Shown here one piece after another: positions 1 to 11,374 of a DNA stretch of 64,000 bases. The notes under the pieces were generated by a model. It saw nothing but the letters and a program-made list of their open reading frames with translations. It was not told the origin of the DNA and ran no database searches. Within the stretch, counting starts at the first letter, position 1, and the number at the start of each line of letters is the position of its first letter. The position numbers and the translations under genes are program-made. This DNA is from Rhizoclosmatium globosum (lineage: Eukaryota > Chytridiomycota > Chytridiomycetes > Chytridiales > Chytriomycetaceae): contig MCGO01000001.1 in the NCBI GenBank assembly GCA_002104985.1, forward strand, positions 682,001-746,000. The letters run 5' to 3'.

Positions 1-3000
1 ATGGGGAGCCTATATTTCAGTACCCTGACTCCAGCGATGATGACCAACCTGCAGAACGACCAGCTCCTCCACTTATGGATATGGATGACAACAACCATAC
101 GTCACCACCTCCAAATCAACAACGTCAACGCCACCAATCCCGCGAAAATGACGACCCATCTGCTCCCCGTCTCTTCTCCACAGACCCACACAACCCACCT
201 CCACACAAAAAGTTCAGCCTCCCCACCGGCGGCCGAAAGAAAGCTCCTTCAAAAGCGGAAATCGAGGCGAAGCGTTACAAAGAGCTCATGCGAATCGCGC
301 AACAAATGAAGAAAGAAATCGAAGCCCGAAACGCCGGAGTCGTTGAACAACGGCCTGGAGAAAACGGGGAATACGACGAAGATGAGTGGAACCGTCGACG
401 CACTGGATCTGACGTGAATTACTTGCTTATGCCGACGGATGGACGGAGTTGGAGGACGGGTGTTGATTCAAAGGGGAGGAGGCTTTATTTCCCTTTGAGA
501 GAAAAGGCGGATTTGATGCGGCTTGTGCAGCGGGCGAGTGGGGCGAGGAAAGTTGATTTGTTGGGGGAGAGTATTCATGTTTTGTTGCGGAAGTTGGAAG
601 AGGAGGTTGCGAGGGAAGCTGATGAGAAAGAAGCAAGGAGACAGGTTTATGAGCGGATGGGGAGTCAAGAGGGGAGAGAGATGTTGGGTGAGGAGTCTGT
701 TGACATTGGAGAGAAGCAGGATGGGAAATTGTGGGTTGACAAGTATGCTCCAAGAATGTATGTGGACTTACTTGGAGAGGAGGTAAGCTTGAATGATGTG
801 TTTAATGTTAGATTCTTACTTTAAAACAGAGAATCAACCGCGAAGTTTTGACGTGGGTGAAGCAGTGGGATCACTGCGTGTTCAAGAAACCCATCAAGAA
901 AGTACAACCTGGAGGGAATGTTGGAAGCAAGGAGTGGATAAATAAGGTACGTGAGTAACTATTGTCCTTCTTGTTCCTCATTGCGTCCTTTCTTTTTCTT
1001 AGCCAATTGATCCATACCATCGTCCAGAAAAGAAAATTCTGCTTCTTTCAGGACCGGCTGGTTTGGGAAAAACCACCTTGGCCCATATTGTTGGACGGCA
1101 TTCGGGATACAATGTCATTGAAATCAATGCGAGGTTAGAAAAACTTGCTACTTTTACCTCGTTTTAATGTTCAATAACAGTGATGACCGAACGGGGGAGT
1201 CGTTGCGAAACAAACTTATTGGTGCGATAGAGTCACAATCACTGAATAGCAAACGTCCAAATTTGATTATCATTGATGAAATTGATGGTGCAAGTGCCAG
1301 TGGCGGTGAAGAGGTTTGCTCATTTTGTTGATTTCGGGTCTGTAACACCCTCGCGACAGAGTTTTATGAAACTGCTTGTAGATTTGGCAAATGGAGAATT
1401 GAAGGTCAAGGGAACGTCATCTTCTGGTGAGGTGGAAAACGAAGGAGAAAAAGAGAATGATGAACCTTCAGACAAGAATGGTATATTCAAAAATTCACTC
1501 TGTAGTTCACTGATGATTTAATAGCGAAACCAACAAGCTCAAAGCGCCGTGTTCTCTTGCGTCCAATTATTTGCATTTGTAACGACCAGTTAAGATGACT
1601 TTCACTTTCGATTACATGACTCACAAATCCACAGATATGCTCCCGTGCTTCGACCTCTCCGTGCAATTGCTCAAACATATGCTTTCCGTCCTCCTCCTCA
1701 TCGAATTCTTGCGAATCGTCTCACTGAAATCTGCAAACAAGAAGGCCTTCAGACTGACCTGCGTGTCCTGATGACACTCTGTGAACTTACGGACGGAGAC
1801 ATTCGGTCCAGTTTAAACACATTGCAGTTCTTCAGACGAAAGACGCGTGTCTTGACGATCGAAATGCTGGCAGGTATGGAAGTTGGAAGTAAGGACATGA
1901 CGAGAGGGCTCTTTCGAGTGTGGGAGGATGTGTTTACGATTCCTAGTGCCAAAAAGAAGAAGAAGCTGGGAGGTGGCGAAGATGGGGATGCTGGAAGGTA
2001 TATTCACCGACTGTTGGCGCTAGTTTCTGCAAATGGAGAAGTTGACAAGATCCTTCAGGGTATGTTTCATTGCAACTTTGACAAAGTTTGTCTAATTTTC
2101 ATGAAATGAAAGGTTGTTACGAAAATTACCTGAAGATGCGAGTCGTTGACACTGTTGCCTCGACTTCTGATACCACACGTTCTGCTACGAAAATTGAGCA
2201 GGCTCTGGATTGGCTTGTGTTTCATGACCGTATTGACAAGTTTTTGATTGTCGACAAGGACTTTGAACTGTTCAAATATCAGCCTTTCACAATCGTGAAC
2301 TTTTACCGACTGTTCGCTGGTATCTCTAAGCCGACGATTGAGTTTCCGAGAGCTGATTATGATGTGAGTTGTTTCGGTATTACGTGGGGGTATTTACCTT
2401 CGGATCTAGAACTTTGTCACGCGACGAATGAATGAGAATATTGTTTCTATGTTCATGAATACACTGTCATTGAGTGAGCGAGTTACGTGGGGTAATCGAG
2501 CGCGGGTCCTTCAAGAGCTGGTAACACCGTTGCTACAGATCATTTCACCAGATTTCAGAGCTGTAAGTGATGCTATTCCTCCAAGTAAGCTTACCTAAGT
2601 TCAGGTTAATGTGAATCTCTTGAAATCAAATGAACGGATCGTCCTCGATCGCTTGGTAGACGTTATGGTTTCTTTTGGATTGAAGTTTGTTCAAGAGAAG
2701 GGTGAAGATGGACACTATATGTTCAAGCTATTTCCGTGAGTGCACTTGATTACATACTGATGAGTTCTTATAATAATTATCGGAATAGCCCTGTTGAGAA
2801 ATTGGCAATTGGAAAAACAGACACTGATGCTCGGCATATACAGTCAATAACATATCCTGTCAAGCAATTGATTTCCAATCAAGTAAGTTTCATTAAGTTT
2901 TGATGTAACGTGCTAAATTCGTTTTCCAAGATTGAAACTGAGTCTATTCGTCGTTCTGTTGCCGCGTCCAATGAACGTATAAAGAAGATGGGAGCTAATG

Positions 3001-3417
3001 GTACCGGAAACCTGTTCTCTAAACGCGGAAGTAGCTCGTCGTCACAGACACCAAAAAAGTAAGCACTTGGAGTTACGAATTTACCTGATGCACACGAAAT
3101 ATAGAGTCGAGCCTCCGACACCTTCTCAAGTTGTTGCTGTTCCAGCTGCTACTGTGAAGCCGCTCATCGCAAAAGACTTTTTTGGCAGACCAATTGTGGT
3201 TGTCGACGAAGATGAGGATCTGAGTGCACCTGTAGCTGGTAATGTTGCAATCGAGTCTACGAAAAATTATGCCAACTAAAGGATTACAGACGGGGCAACC
3301 GTGATCAAACGAAAGAAGGTTATTGAAAAGGCACCGGAGCCTTTGATTAGTTACCGGTATAACGAGGGATTCTCAAATGCCGTTCGAAAGCCGATGAAAG
3401 TTCGTGATTTTATGTAG
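1..3417 (+). CDS. CTF18: Ctf18, alternative clamp-loader (RFC-like) large subunit, 5' partial
   Basis: AAA+ ATPase that replaces Rfc1 in the clamp loader acting on PCNA during sister-chromatid cohesion. About eight or nine exons can be followed. An acidic and basic N-terminal region leads to LWVDKYAPRMYVDLLGEE (about 730-782), the usual RFC entry motif. Walker A GPAGLGKTT lies near 1051 and Walker B LIIIDEIDGA near 1264; the sensor and lid region follows at 1640-2060. The last residues (YNEGFSNAVRKP, then a short tail) match the Ctf18 C-terminal motif that binds Dcc1-Ctf8, which separates it from Rfc1. The frame is open to base 3, and 'tatatttcag' at 11-20 could be a splice acceptor, so the true start lies upstream or is uncertain. 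The downstream methyltransferase begins 32 nt after the stop. Confidence 0.93.
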
Positions 3418-3449
3418 ATTTGTCCTCGAATAATAAACTTGTAAAAAAG

Positions 3450-4577
3450 ATGGTGCAATTGTTGGATGGAGGGCTTTCCACACACTTGGAAACTCTTGGA
3501 GCAACGTTTGGTGAAGACCCTCTATGGAGTGCCAGACTTCTTTTGAGTGAAGAGGGACGTCAGTTGATTCAAAAAGCCCATGAGGATTACATTGAAGCTG
3601 GATGTAGTTTGTGATTTGATATATCACTCCATTTCGACTGTAACGCTTAATATGACCGTATTTAGACATCTTGACAACAGCTTCGTACCAAGCATTTGTT
3701 CCTACTGCGAACGTTCCACAGAATGTTGTTCTTGATGTTGATTACTTGTCGCTGTTCCCAACTTCCGTCCAGGTCGCTCGGGCTGCCATCCTCAAGAGTG
3801 GCAAGTCAAGTGTCAAAGCTGCTGCTTCAATGGGTTCGTATGGCGCTGTCTTGGCGAATGGTGCAGAGTTTACAGGAGACTTTGGAAGTTTGACATGGGA
3901 TGCTTTGGTTGAGTTCCATCGGATCCGTATAGAGGCTGTGGCTGCAACTAAACCTGGTACGCTTTCTTTAACGATTTAGTTCTTATTGACTGGTACTTTT
4001 GAAGACCTTCTCGCGTTTGAGACTGTGCCGTGTGTTTTCGAGTCCTCCGCTATCGTTAAAGCATTGGAGCAGTGTTCTTCGAAGGGAATTACTCTTCAGC
4101 CCGCATGGATTTCTTTTTCGTGCAGGGACAGTCATTCGTCAAATGCTGGAGATTCTGCTGAAGCTTGTGCCACTTCAATCAAGGACTCACCTTTCGTTTT
4201 TGGCGTTGGCGTCAACTGTACCAAGCCTGAGTTTGTCAAGGGAATTTTGGAATCTTATAAGAAGACTTTGGAGGGAAGTGGGAAAGTGTTGATCTGTTAT
4301 GTAAGCGAATTCTTGTTTGTCTTTCGATTTTCTGACTTAAATTACAGCCAAACAAGGGCGAGACGTGGGACGCTGTTGGACGCGGCTGGGTTGACCAGAC
4401 TGGCGTTCAGAACGTTGAAGCTTACGCTGATATGGCAAAATCTTGGATTGAAGCTGGGGCTACCATCGTCGGAGGAGTTGAGTGCTTAGTTCTTTCTGTA
4501 ATGCCTTGCTTAAGATTGGTTTACAGTGTTGCCGTATTGGCCCTAACCACTTGGCTTGTTTGAAGGAATCATTGTAA
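3450..4577 (+). CDS. Homocysteine S-methyltransferase (Mht1/Sam4 type)
   Basis: Transfers a methyl group from S-methylmethionine or S-adenosylmethionine to homocysteine, making methionine. The N-terminus MVQLLDGGLSTHLE is the family's opening motif, and the ATG at 3450 is chosen for that reason. The family's zinc ligands are visible: a Cys in GVGVNCTKP (about 4205-4230) and the Cys pair in GGCCRIGPNH, which is completed across the last intron (acceptor near 4528). Five or six short exons cover the full (beta/alpha)8 length of roughly 330 residues. The gene starts only 32 nt after the Ctf18 stop on the same strand and converges on the Mpv17-like gene with 46 nt between stops. Substrate preference cannot be told from sequence. 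Confidence 0.9.
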
Positions 4578-4623
4578 AGGATAGACCTGTTTGTGCTGCA
4601 GGCATTGTAAGTATATATTCGTA

Positions 4624-5537
4624 TCATTCGCTCTTTTCGTTCAGCCTGGCAGATAATAAAGACAAGTAGGCGTTCCATCCTGTTGCCAGAGTATTCTACA
4701 ATGCAGATTAAGCGAGAATCGACCTGAAGAACGAATCACAACTTACAACTACCAAACTCCTGTAGATAACCGGAACGACTGCAAAGTTGATCAGCTGAAC
4801 TGCAGGCCTACACATCCAACTGCCGTGAGAAGAAAGAATGCGACCCGCACGAGCTATAGAAACTCACCAGATTTTCCAGTTGTTCATTAAGACCTCCATA
4901 TAGCCTTCATTCAATCGAGATTTCACGTCTGCCACAGTTCCGCCATTCATCAGAGTCGTCGAAGAAATGAATAAGGCTGGTTCAGGGTTTAGATGCTATG
5001 CTTGCGTCTGTAAAACGTATGATTCATACCAATAAATGTTGGAGCAAAGACTGTCTGCGGTTTGAATTGTGAATTGGTAGCTGGTGATATATGTTCCAAC
5101 CAACCTGATCCAGAAAGACACGACCCACAACATTCTTTACTTCTGAGTTAAACTTAACGGATCGTTGAAGAAATGGGTACCAAAGAGCGAAGCAGGGACC
5201 ACTGTAATACAGCCTGATTAGCTAGGTGGCTGATTGTCGCACAGCAACTCACGCCAAACACAATCCAAATGCGCCCAACTTTGCACTTCTTCCAAAGTCG
5301 TGGCTTTTAATCGCCATCTTCTTTTCGACGACTTGCTGGGCAATGACATCGCCTTTAATCAATATACAATGGTAAGCTGGCAAACAGATAACTCATCCAC
5401 AACCCACCAAGAACAAATAGGCCTGCTGTCGTTACAGCCTGGACTCCAATCGGATGTCGACGTAGGATCTGAAGTACAGCTGTAAGCGAATGCGGGAACA
5501 GCGAAGTGTCACTTACTCGATCATATGCTTTGAACAT
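4624..5537 (-). CDS. Mpv17/PMP22 family membrane protein
   Basis: Small four-helix membrane protein of the Mpv17/Sym1/PMP22 family, found in inner mitochondrial or peroxisomal membranes. Exon 1 gives MFKAYDR. The next exon gives ILRRHPIGVQAVTTAGLF, then GDVIAQQ, the family hallmark. Later exons carry GPCFALWYPFLQR, VFLDQTVFAPTF, NEGYMEVLMNNWKIW and PAVQLINFAVVPVIYR, which match the family in order, and the last ends LNEKSE. Seven or so exons are separated by introns of about 45-60 nt. The ATG at 5537 fits the family start. The gene lies between a convergent homocysteine methyltransferase and the ACBP-amidohydrolase gene on the same strand (66 nt gap). Organelle assignment is not possible from the sequence alone. 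Confidence 0.88.
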
Positions 5538-5603
5538 TTTGAAAACAGAATTCTTGTGATTCAATCCTTTTATTTTTATTGGATAAGGTAAAGTTGTCGA
5601 ATG

Positions 5604-7148
5604 TCAAATGAGTGAACGACCAAACAGTCTTTCCGCGTTTCTGTGATTAATATTCTCCAACAACGACGCGCCCAACACTCCATGAGAATTCATGAATTCA
5701 TCCAGACTATCAGTAATTGATTGGGAAACAAAGAGAGGTGCATAGAACAAATCACTGCCATACAGAATGCGCTCTGGGTCAGCAACCTGAAGTAAAGCCC
5801 TGAGTTGTGCAGCACTTGTACTCAAACATCATAATAGAATTTGCGGAATTCTTCCATCATTTGCAAATAGTCTAATGGAGTACTCAATTCTGCAATCATT
5901 CCAGTCCCCGCAATTCGTTGTGCCAAGTACGGCACAGTTCCGCCACCATGACTCAAGATGAACTTGATATTCGGAAATCTTGCCGTTGTTCCGCTTGTAA
6001 CAAGATCTGCGGCCATACGGGTTGTTTCTTGGGGGTAGTCCATAATTGGAAGAGGGAGTTGCTTCGAAATCATATTCGCCGGACCATGGCTTGGATGAGT
6101 GAAAACAATTGCGTTATACTAATTGATCGTTTCCAATATAGGCGCAAATGATGGATGTCCTAAGTAGCGAGTCTCGCTGCCTTGGTGATATGAGGTGAAA
6201 ACAACCACGCCAACAGCACCCAATTCACCAAGCGCGAATTCAACTTCAGCAATAGTTCCCTCAACGTCGAAGAAATTGGGAAGAGACGCAAATGAAGATA
6301 GTTTAGACGCGTTTTCCTGAACTAATTGGGATTGCCATTCGTTGATTTTACGAGCCATTTTCCGTCCATCTTCACCCGAAAACATTGCAGCGCCCGGAGC
6401 AGTGACAGACATGACTCCATGTGCTATTCTATTCCGAGAGAAGTCATCCTTTCGAAGGCTTCAGGAAGCGACCACGACGGAGTAACTCTAGGAAAACCGC
6501 CTAACCACAACGTCAGAAAATTGACGCCTTAAAGTTAGGAATACCTGGATCCCCTCCATTTTCCTCCACGGCTTTGGCATAAAAGTCCGGAATGACGTGC
6601 TATTTATAGTTTAGATTCACAAGCAAAACCGAAAATGACAAAGGGCACCCACAAAATGAGTATCAACTCGTCGAAGTTCTGGATATTGCGGCTTTGTATG
6701 GCTATGCTTTTCAGTCAAGTGTGCGATGTACGCAATCAACTGAGTTTGGGCATCCTCCTTGCTAACGTGAGACACCTCCTTCCAGGCGCTGCCTTACTGC
6801 TTTAATTAAGAAGAGATAAGGGAATAACGTACGCAAGCTTATACTGAGCCGCCAGCTCATAAAAGCGAATTTGGATACCCTGTGATGGCGATCCCTCAGC
6901 CCCTTGCATTATGAGAGCGAAAGCTCGGAGTTTCTCCTCAGTAGTGACACTATTGAGATATTTGAAGTGTTTGAAGGATAATGCTGCAGTCACAAAGTCC
7001 TCGTTTCGCTGAGGATAAGATTGAGTGTTTGTTGTATGAAGAATGAGCTTACTGTAGCACAAATGGCAAAAGGATTGGGTTCCAAGGGATTGCGAGCCTG
7101 CGGGAGAAGGCCGTCGTCGCCTCCGAAAGCACTGTTCCAGAGATTCAT
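5604..7148 (-). CDS. Fusion of acyl-CoA-binding domain and amidohydrolase (ACMSD-like), with coding lesions
   Basis: The start MNLWNSAFGG at 7148 leads through one intron into an acyl-CoA-binding (ACBP) domain: FVTAALSFKHFKYL, EEKLRAFALIMQGAEG and, across a second intron, AAWKEVSHVSKEDAQTQLI. The same uninterrupted exon (about 6785-6653) runs straight into VDTHF, and the next exon continues HVIPDFYAKAVEENGGDP, the HxH metal motif of amidohydrolase-2 decarboxylases (ACMSD or resorcylate decarboxylase type). Later motifs are VFTHPSHG, FILSHGGGTVP and ILYGSDLF (metal-binding His and Asp). Three breaks are seen in the hydrolase part: a 5-bp tandem duplication (6425-6434), an in-frame TAG (6119-6121) where a sense codon is expected, and an apparent one-base loss in a T run near 5825. 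The ACBP part looks intact. Substrate unknown. Confidence 0.82.
6425..6434. repeat. 5-bp tandem duplication breaking the amidohydrolase frame
   Basis: The plus strand reads tattctattc; on the coding strand this is GAATAGAATA. Removing one unit restores the frame from MTSLGI directly into AHGVMSVTAPG, the expected family sequence. The duplication is therefore either a recent frameshift mutation or an assembly artefact. Confidence 0.8.
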
Positions 7149-7309
7149 TTTTGCTGAACACAATTAAATTTATAATAAATTCAAAAAAACAAACAAAAAA
7201 TACATACGATACTTCAAAAGATTTTGGCTTTTCGTTGACGGCTGCTTCGCAATGGAGATCGTTGTGGTCCGGCCTCAATCCCACGAGTCCAATGCAAAAA
7301 TCATCCGAG

Positions 7310-8355
7310 ATGACAACGTCCCAACAGCTGGACTTGGTTATTGTTGGTGGAATGACGATACCGGTCTGCCTGGCTGTTATTCTATGCATCTTATTGACAA
7401 AACGGTTCCGCAAAGTGATGTACCATATGCAAGTCTGCCTTGCCGTCAGCGAAGTTGTCTGTGCCATTAGTTATGTACTTGCTGGGTCTCAAATAGGTAC
7501 TCTACTTTGTCGAGTAATTGGCACGATATACTCCTTCTTTATGGATGCTAGCATCTGTTGGGTTCTCTTGATTTCAGGTATGAGTCTCAATGTAGTTCCT
7601 GTTATTCACTTTTTAAAAGTCCACTGTTACTTGACTGTCATGAAAACTGCCAAAGTTGCCGACTCATATTGGCTGTACTACAAATTTTACGGATGGGGGC
7701 TTCCGGCGACGCTGGTTGTGGCAGGCCTTGTAGTTGAGAACGTGAAAGGAATAAGAGTGTTTGGTAGCTCAGGAAACTACTGCTCTATCACAGACAAAGA
7801 TCTGAGACTGTATATCTTTTACTTGGAGCTTTGGTGAGTTAGTTAGAAGCCTGATTGTCATGTTAACTTCAGCATTGTAGGCTTCACATTTTCGTTATTA
7901 TCGTACTATATGCGTTAATATTTCGAAAAGTAGCGGCTGTTATGATGAAGATCTCAGAATTTAGCACCAGATACTGTAATCAAAGCAGAAGTGGGAGTGG
8001 AAGAAACGATCTCAACAGTGTTAACACGTCAGCAATTGACTTATCGCAGCAGATCAGTTCCGCATCATGCACTAATGCAGCTTTTAGCATTGGTTTGCCA
8101 ATTTCCCGAATGAAACCCCAATCAACATCTGTTTTATCACATTCGCGAGTCAAAGCCGTTGTGTTCCGTGGCATTCTTATTGCAGGAGGATTTATTATGA
8201 TATGGACTCCAGCAACTATTGCACGCTGGATGCAATTCAACAACTTTCTTATCCCAGACTGGTTTGCACTTTGGATGACTGTGAGTTTCTCAATGATGGG
8301 AATTTGGAACTCATTTGTCTTTTTCTTGACTTCATATTGGCGAAAGATAATTTAG
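7310..8355 (+). CDS. Seven-helix receptor 1, cAMP-receptor-like (family E-type) GPCR
   Basis: First of four tandem receptors. Hydrophobic segments correspond to seven helices: LVIVGGMTIPVCLAVILCIL, YHMQVCLAVSEVVCAISYVL, a third ending ICWVLLISG, YGWGLPATLVVAGLVV, then LHFVIIIVLYALIF. After a polar third intracellular loop come VKAVVFRGILIAGGFIMIWT and MMGIWNSFVFFLTSYW. The YYKFYGWGLP and YC...R.YIFY motifs resemble cAMP-receptor-like receptors of Dictyostelium and fungi. Two introns fall after LLISG (phase 1) and inside the Trp codon of LELW (phase 2), as in its three neighbours. The ATG at 7310 aligns with the starts of the paralogues; an in-frame ATG at 7292 is possible. The tail after the last helix is only a few residues. 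Ligand unknown. Confidence 0.85.
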
Positions 8356-8550
8356 GCTATCAAAACAAAGGTGAGCCGTTAATAAATTGCTTCGCAATGT
8401 ATTGTTTGATTCTTTGAAGTTGATTGAATAATGAAAGGTGGTCTCGGCTCTTGATGTTATATCACCAATGTTACGTAATCCAGTCGGACCAAGATTTTCA
8501 ACAACGAACAATCAAAAATAATCCATTCCAGGAACAAAAAAGATCTCACA

Positions 8551-9694
8551 ATGTTCAGTCCTCAGCAACTCACTTTGATTGTAGTCGGAAGTATTACTAT
8601 TCCTTTCACTGTTGGGGTAATTGCTTGCGTCACTTTTACGAAGCGGTTCCATAAGGTGTTGCATTATATGCAAGTATGTCTTGCAGTAAGTGAAATAGTT
8701 TGCGCTGTGAATTATGCACTTGTCGCATCTTATCCGAGTGGCACCTTTTGTCAAGCGTTGGGAGTTTTGCAAACACTCTTTCTCAACTCAAGTATTTGCT
8801 GGACGGCATTGATTTCAGGTGGAACTTTATATTCACTTGCTGTAATTAAATTTCTTTCTAATTTGAACAGTGCACTGCTACGTCACTGTTATGCAGGGCG
8901 CTTTGATTGCTGACTCCTACTGGTACTATTATCACGCGTATGGATGGGGCTTTCCAATCCTTTTGACGACTATTGGCTTCATTGTCCAATACGTTCAAGG
9001 AATCAAAGTCTTTGGATATACAGGGACCTACTGCTCTGGTGCAGACAAAAATATGAGACTCTACATCTTTTATTTTGAACTTTGGTAATCTGCTTACTTC
9101 GTGCACTTCTATCTAACTGTACAAATTAGGGCTCATATTGCACTCATAATTATTCTTTACGTGATGATTTTTAAGAAAGTTGTAGACATTTTAAACAAAA
9201 TCTCTGGTCCTCCATCGAGTGGTCAGTCAGGCGGTCACTCCAGCATCACGACGACAAGCAAAAATGAGGCTGTCAACAGAAAATTCTTGGACTCAAATAA
9301 ATCGGCTGCAACTGCTTCTATGAACGACAGCAGCGTTGTCGCGTCCAAGGCAAGCGGTCTCAATGTCCCAGTTCCTGCAGTTGTCAAAGCAGCATCAATC
9401 AAAACGCAGCAGACGTCAGCCATGTCAAATGCACGAGTCAAAGCTATTGTATTCCGCGCGATTTTGATTGCAGGAGGATTTATCGTCATTTGGACTCCAC
9501 CCACAGTCGCCCGTGTAATGCAGTTTCTCAATATCCCCGTTCCTGACTGGCTAGCCATTTATATGGTGTTCAGCCTTTCTATGATGGGTATTTGGAACTC
9601 TTTCGTGTTCTATCTCACGTCCTATTGGACTGAGATTACAGACTTTTTTCGTTCCAAAAAGCGAGCGATTCAGCAGTGTGATGATCAGGTTTAG
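8551..9694 (+). CDS. Seven-helix receptor 2, cAMP-receptor-like GPCR
   Basis: Second tandem receptor, starting MFSPQQLTLIVVGSITIP and sharing the two intron positions of receptor 1. Helix 3 is followed by the conserved VHCYVTVMQGA, then YYHAYGWGFPILLTTIGF, RLYIFYFELW, IALIIILYVMIFKKV and VKAIVFRAILIAGGFIVIWT. The third intracellular loop (about 9200-9420) is long, Ser/Gly-rich and unlike that of receptor 1, so G-protein coupling or phosphorylation may differ between copies. The C-terminal tail is short and basic (FFRSKKRAIQQ). About 195 nt separate it from receptor 1, so each copy probably has its own promoter. Confidence 0.87.
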
Positions 9695-9884
9695 CTTTAA
9701 CGCTTTTTATTAAATTCAAGTGGTGGTGGTGGTTTTAGTTCAATAAACGTAAATCTCATTCGATTCCTTCTCCATCTCCATCTCAACCTGGACCCAGACA
9801 ATGCAATGTAAATCCCACGCTTCCCAAACAATATCTTAGAAATATCACCTTTGGAACCGCCCTTCACTTGCCCATTGGAACAAG

Positions 9885-11145
9885 ATGTCGTACTCATCTC
9901 AACAGCTAGCTTTGATAACAGCAGGAGCGTTCACGATACCCATCAACCTCGGAGTGATTGCTTGTGTTACTTTCACGACCAAGTTTCATAAAGTCTTGTA
10001 CTATATGCAAGTTTGCCTTGCTGTCAGTGAGATTATTTGTGCAATCGATTGGACTATTATTGCAGGATTTCCATCGGCAAGTTTTTGCCAAGCGGTGGGA
10101 ACTTGGCATGAGGTGTTTTTGAACAGTACTGTTTGTTGGACTGTTTTGATTTCTGGTATCAACTTGTTTTGGGGGCTATACTGCTTATTAATAATTTTAT
10201 AGTTCACTGTTATGTTACTGTTATGAAGGGTGCAATGATTGCAGATTCTTATTGGTGGTATTATCATGTGTATGGATGGGGACTGCCACTCCTTTTGATG
10301 GCAATCGGACTCATTGTCCAACGCGTGCAAGGATTTACAGTGTTTGGAAGCACAGGAGTATATTGCTGGATCAAAGACAAAAACTATCGAGTTTATTTAT
10401 TTTACGTTGAGCTCTGGTAAGCATTTTCGTTACGATTTTACAATCTACTAATTAGTCAATATCCAGGATTCACATTATAGCAGTTGTTGTTCTGTACTGT
10501 TTGATATTCAAGAAAGTCCTATCCGCTATGACCAAAGTTTCTACTATGTCAGGTGCGCCCGGAACTTCTAGTGTTGCTCAAGACGCTAAAGATGGGGGCC
10601 AAATTGGTGCTTTTTCCCTTCCACCATCACGTAAAAGCTCTCAAATCAGTACTCCAGTCTTTAAGCGTAAAGATTCTGCTCAAACCATTCAACGCAAAAA
10701 CTCCCAGAAACTTGACCGCAGAGACTCTAACGACGAAGAACCCCCAGTTCCTTTGCCTTCACCAGCTTTCACAAGACGACCAAGTGCCCTGATAACCGCT
10801 ATTTCAGCTATTAAACCTCCAAAACAAACTATACTGAATGACTCTCGTATCAAGGCTATTCTCTTCAGAGCCGTTCTGATTGCGGGCGGGTTTATTGTTA
10901 TGTGGACTCCACCTACTACAGGTCGTTTAATGCAGTATTTCAACATTACGATTCCTGACTGGCTTGCATTGTGGATGACTGTGAGTTTCAGTATGATGGG
11001 AATATGGAATGCGTTTGTTTTCTTTTTGACGAGTTATTGGAATGAAATTGTGGGAGTTTTGGGGTTGAAGAAGAGTGGAGAGTCTGCAAGGAAGGAATCC
11101 ACGAATGGAGGTGGAACGACTGGAGATGCAAGTGACCGCGTTTGA
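9885..11145 (+). CDS. Seven-helix receptor 3, cAMP-receptor-like GPCR
   Basis: Third tandem receptor, from MSYSSQQLALITAGAFTIP. It has the same architecture and both conserved introns (after LISG and within VELW). It carries the longest third intracellular loop of the set (about 10520-10830), with repeated basic-Ser stretches such as RKSSQIS, FKRKDSAQT, QRKNSQK and RRDSNDEE, which look like phosphorylation sites. Helices 6 and 7 read IKAILFRAVLIAGGFIVMWT and MMGIWNAFVFFLTSYW. The C-terminal tail is about 30 residues, Gly/Ser-rich and basic. The ATG at 9885 is the first in frame and matches the paralogues. Confidence 0.88.
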
Positions 11146-11374
11146 GTGCAGCCTTAATATTTATTTTCCAGTTGTTGTTTTTTCTATGACTTATCAAGAC
11201 AATAAATTCGTTATATCTGTCATCAGCGCTCTTTTGTGGAGTCCACTGCCCGGGTCGGAGGTCATTGGCTCAAGAAAACAATGACAGAAGGATAGTGATA
11301 CGTTCCAACAATGAACGCATAAAAATTGCGAACAAAGGCATTATCTTACGCTTGAAAAAATCCTGTCGGTTTAA

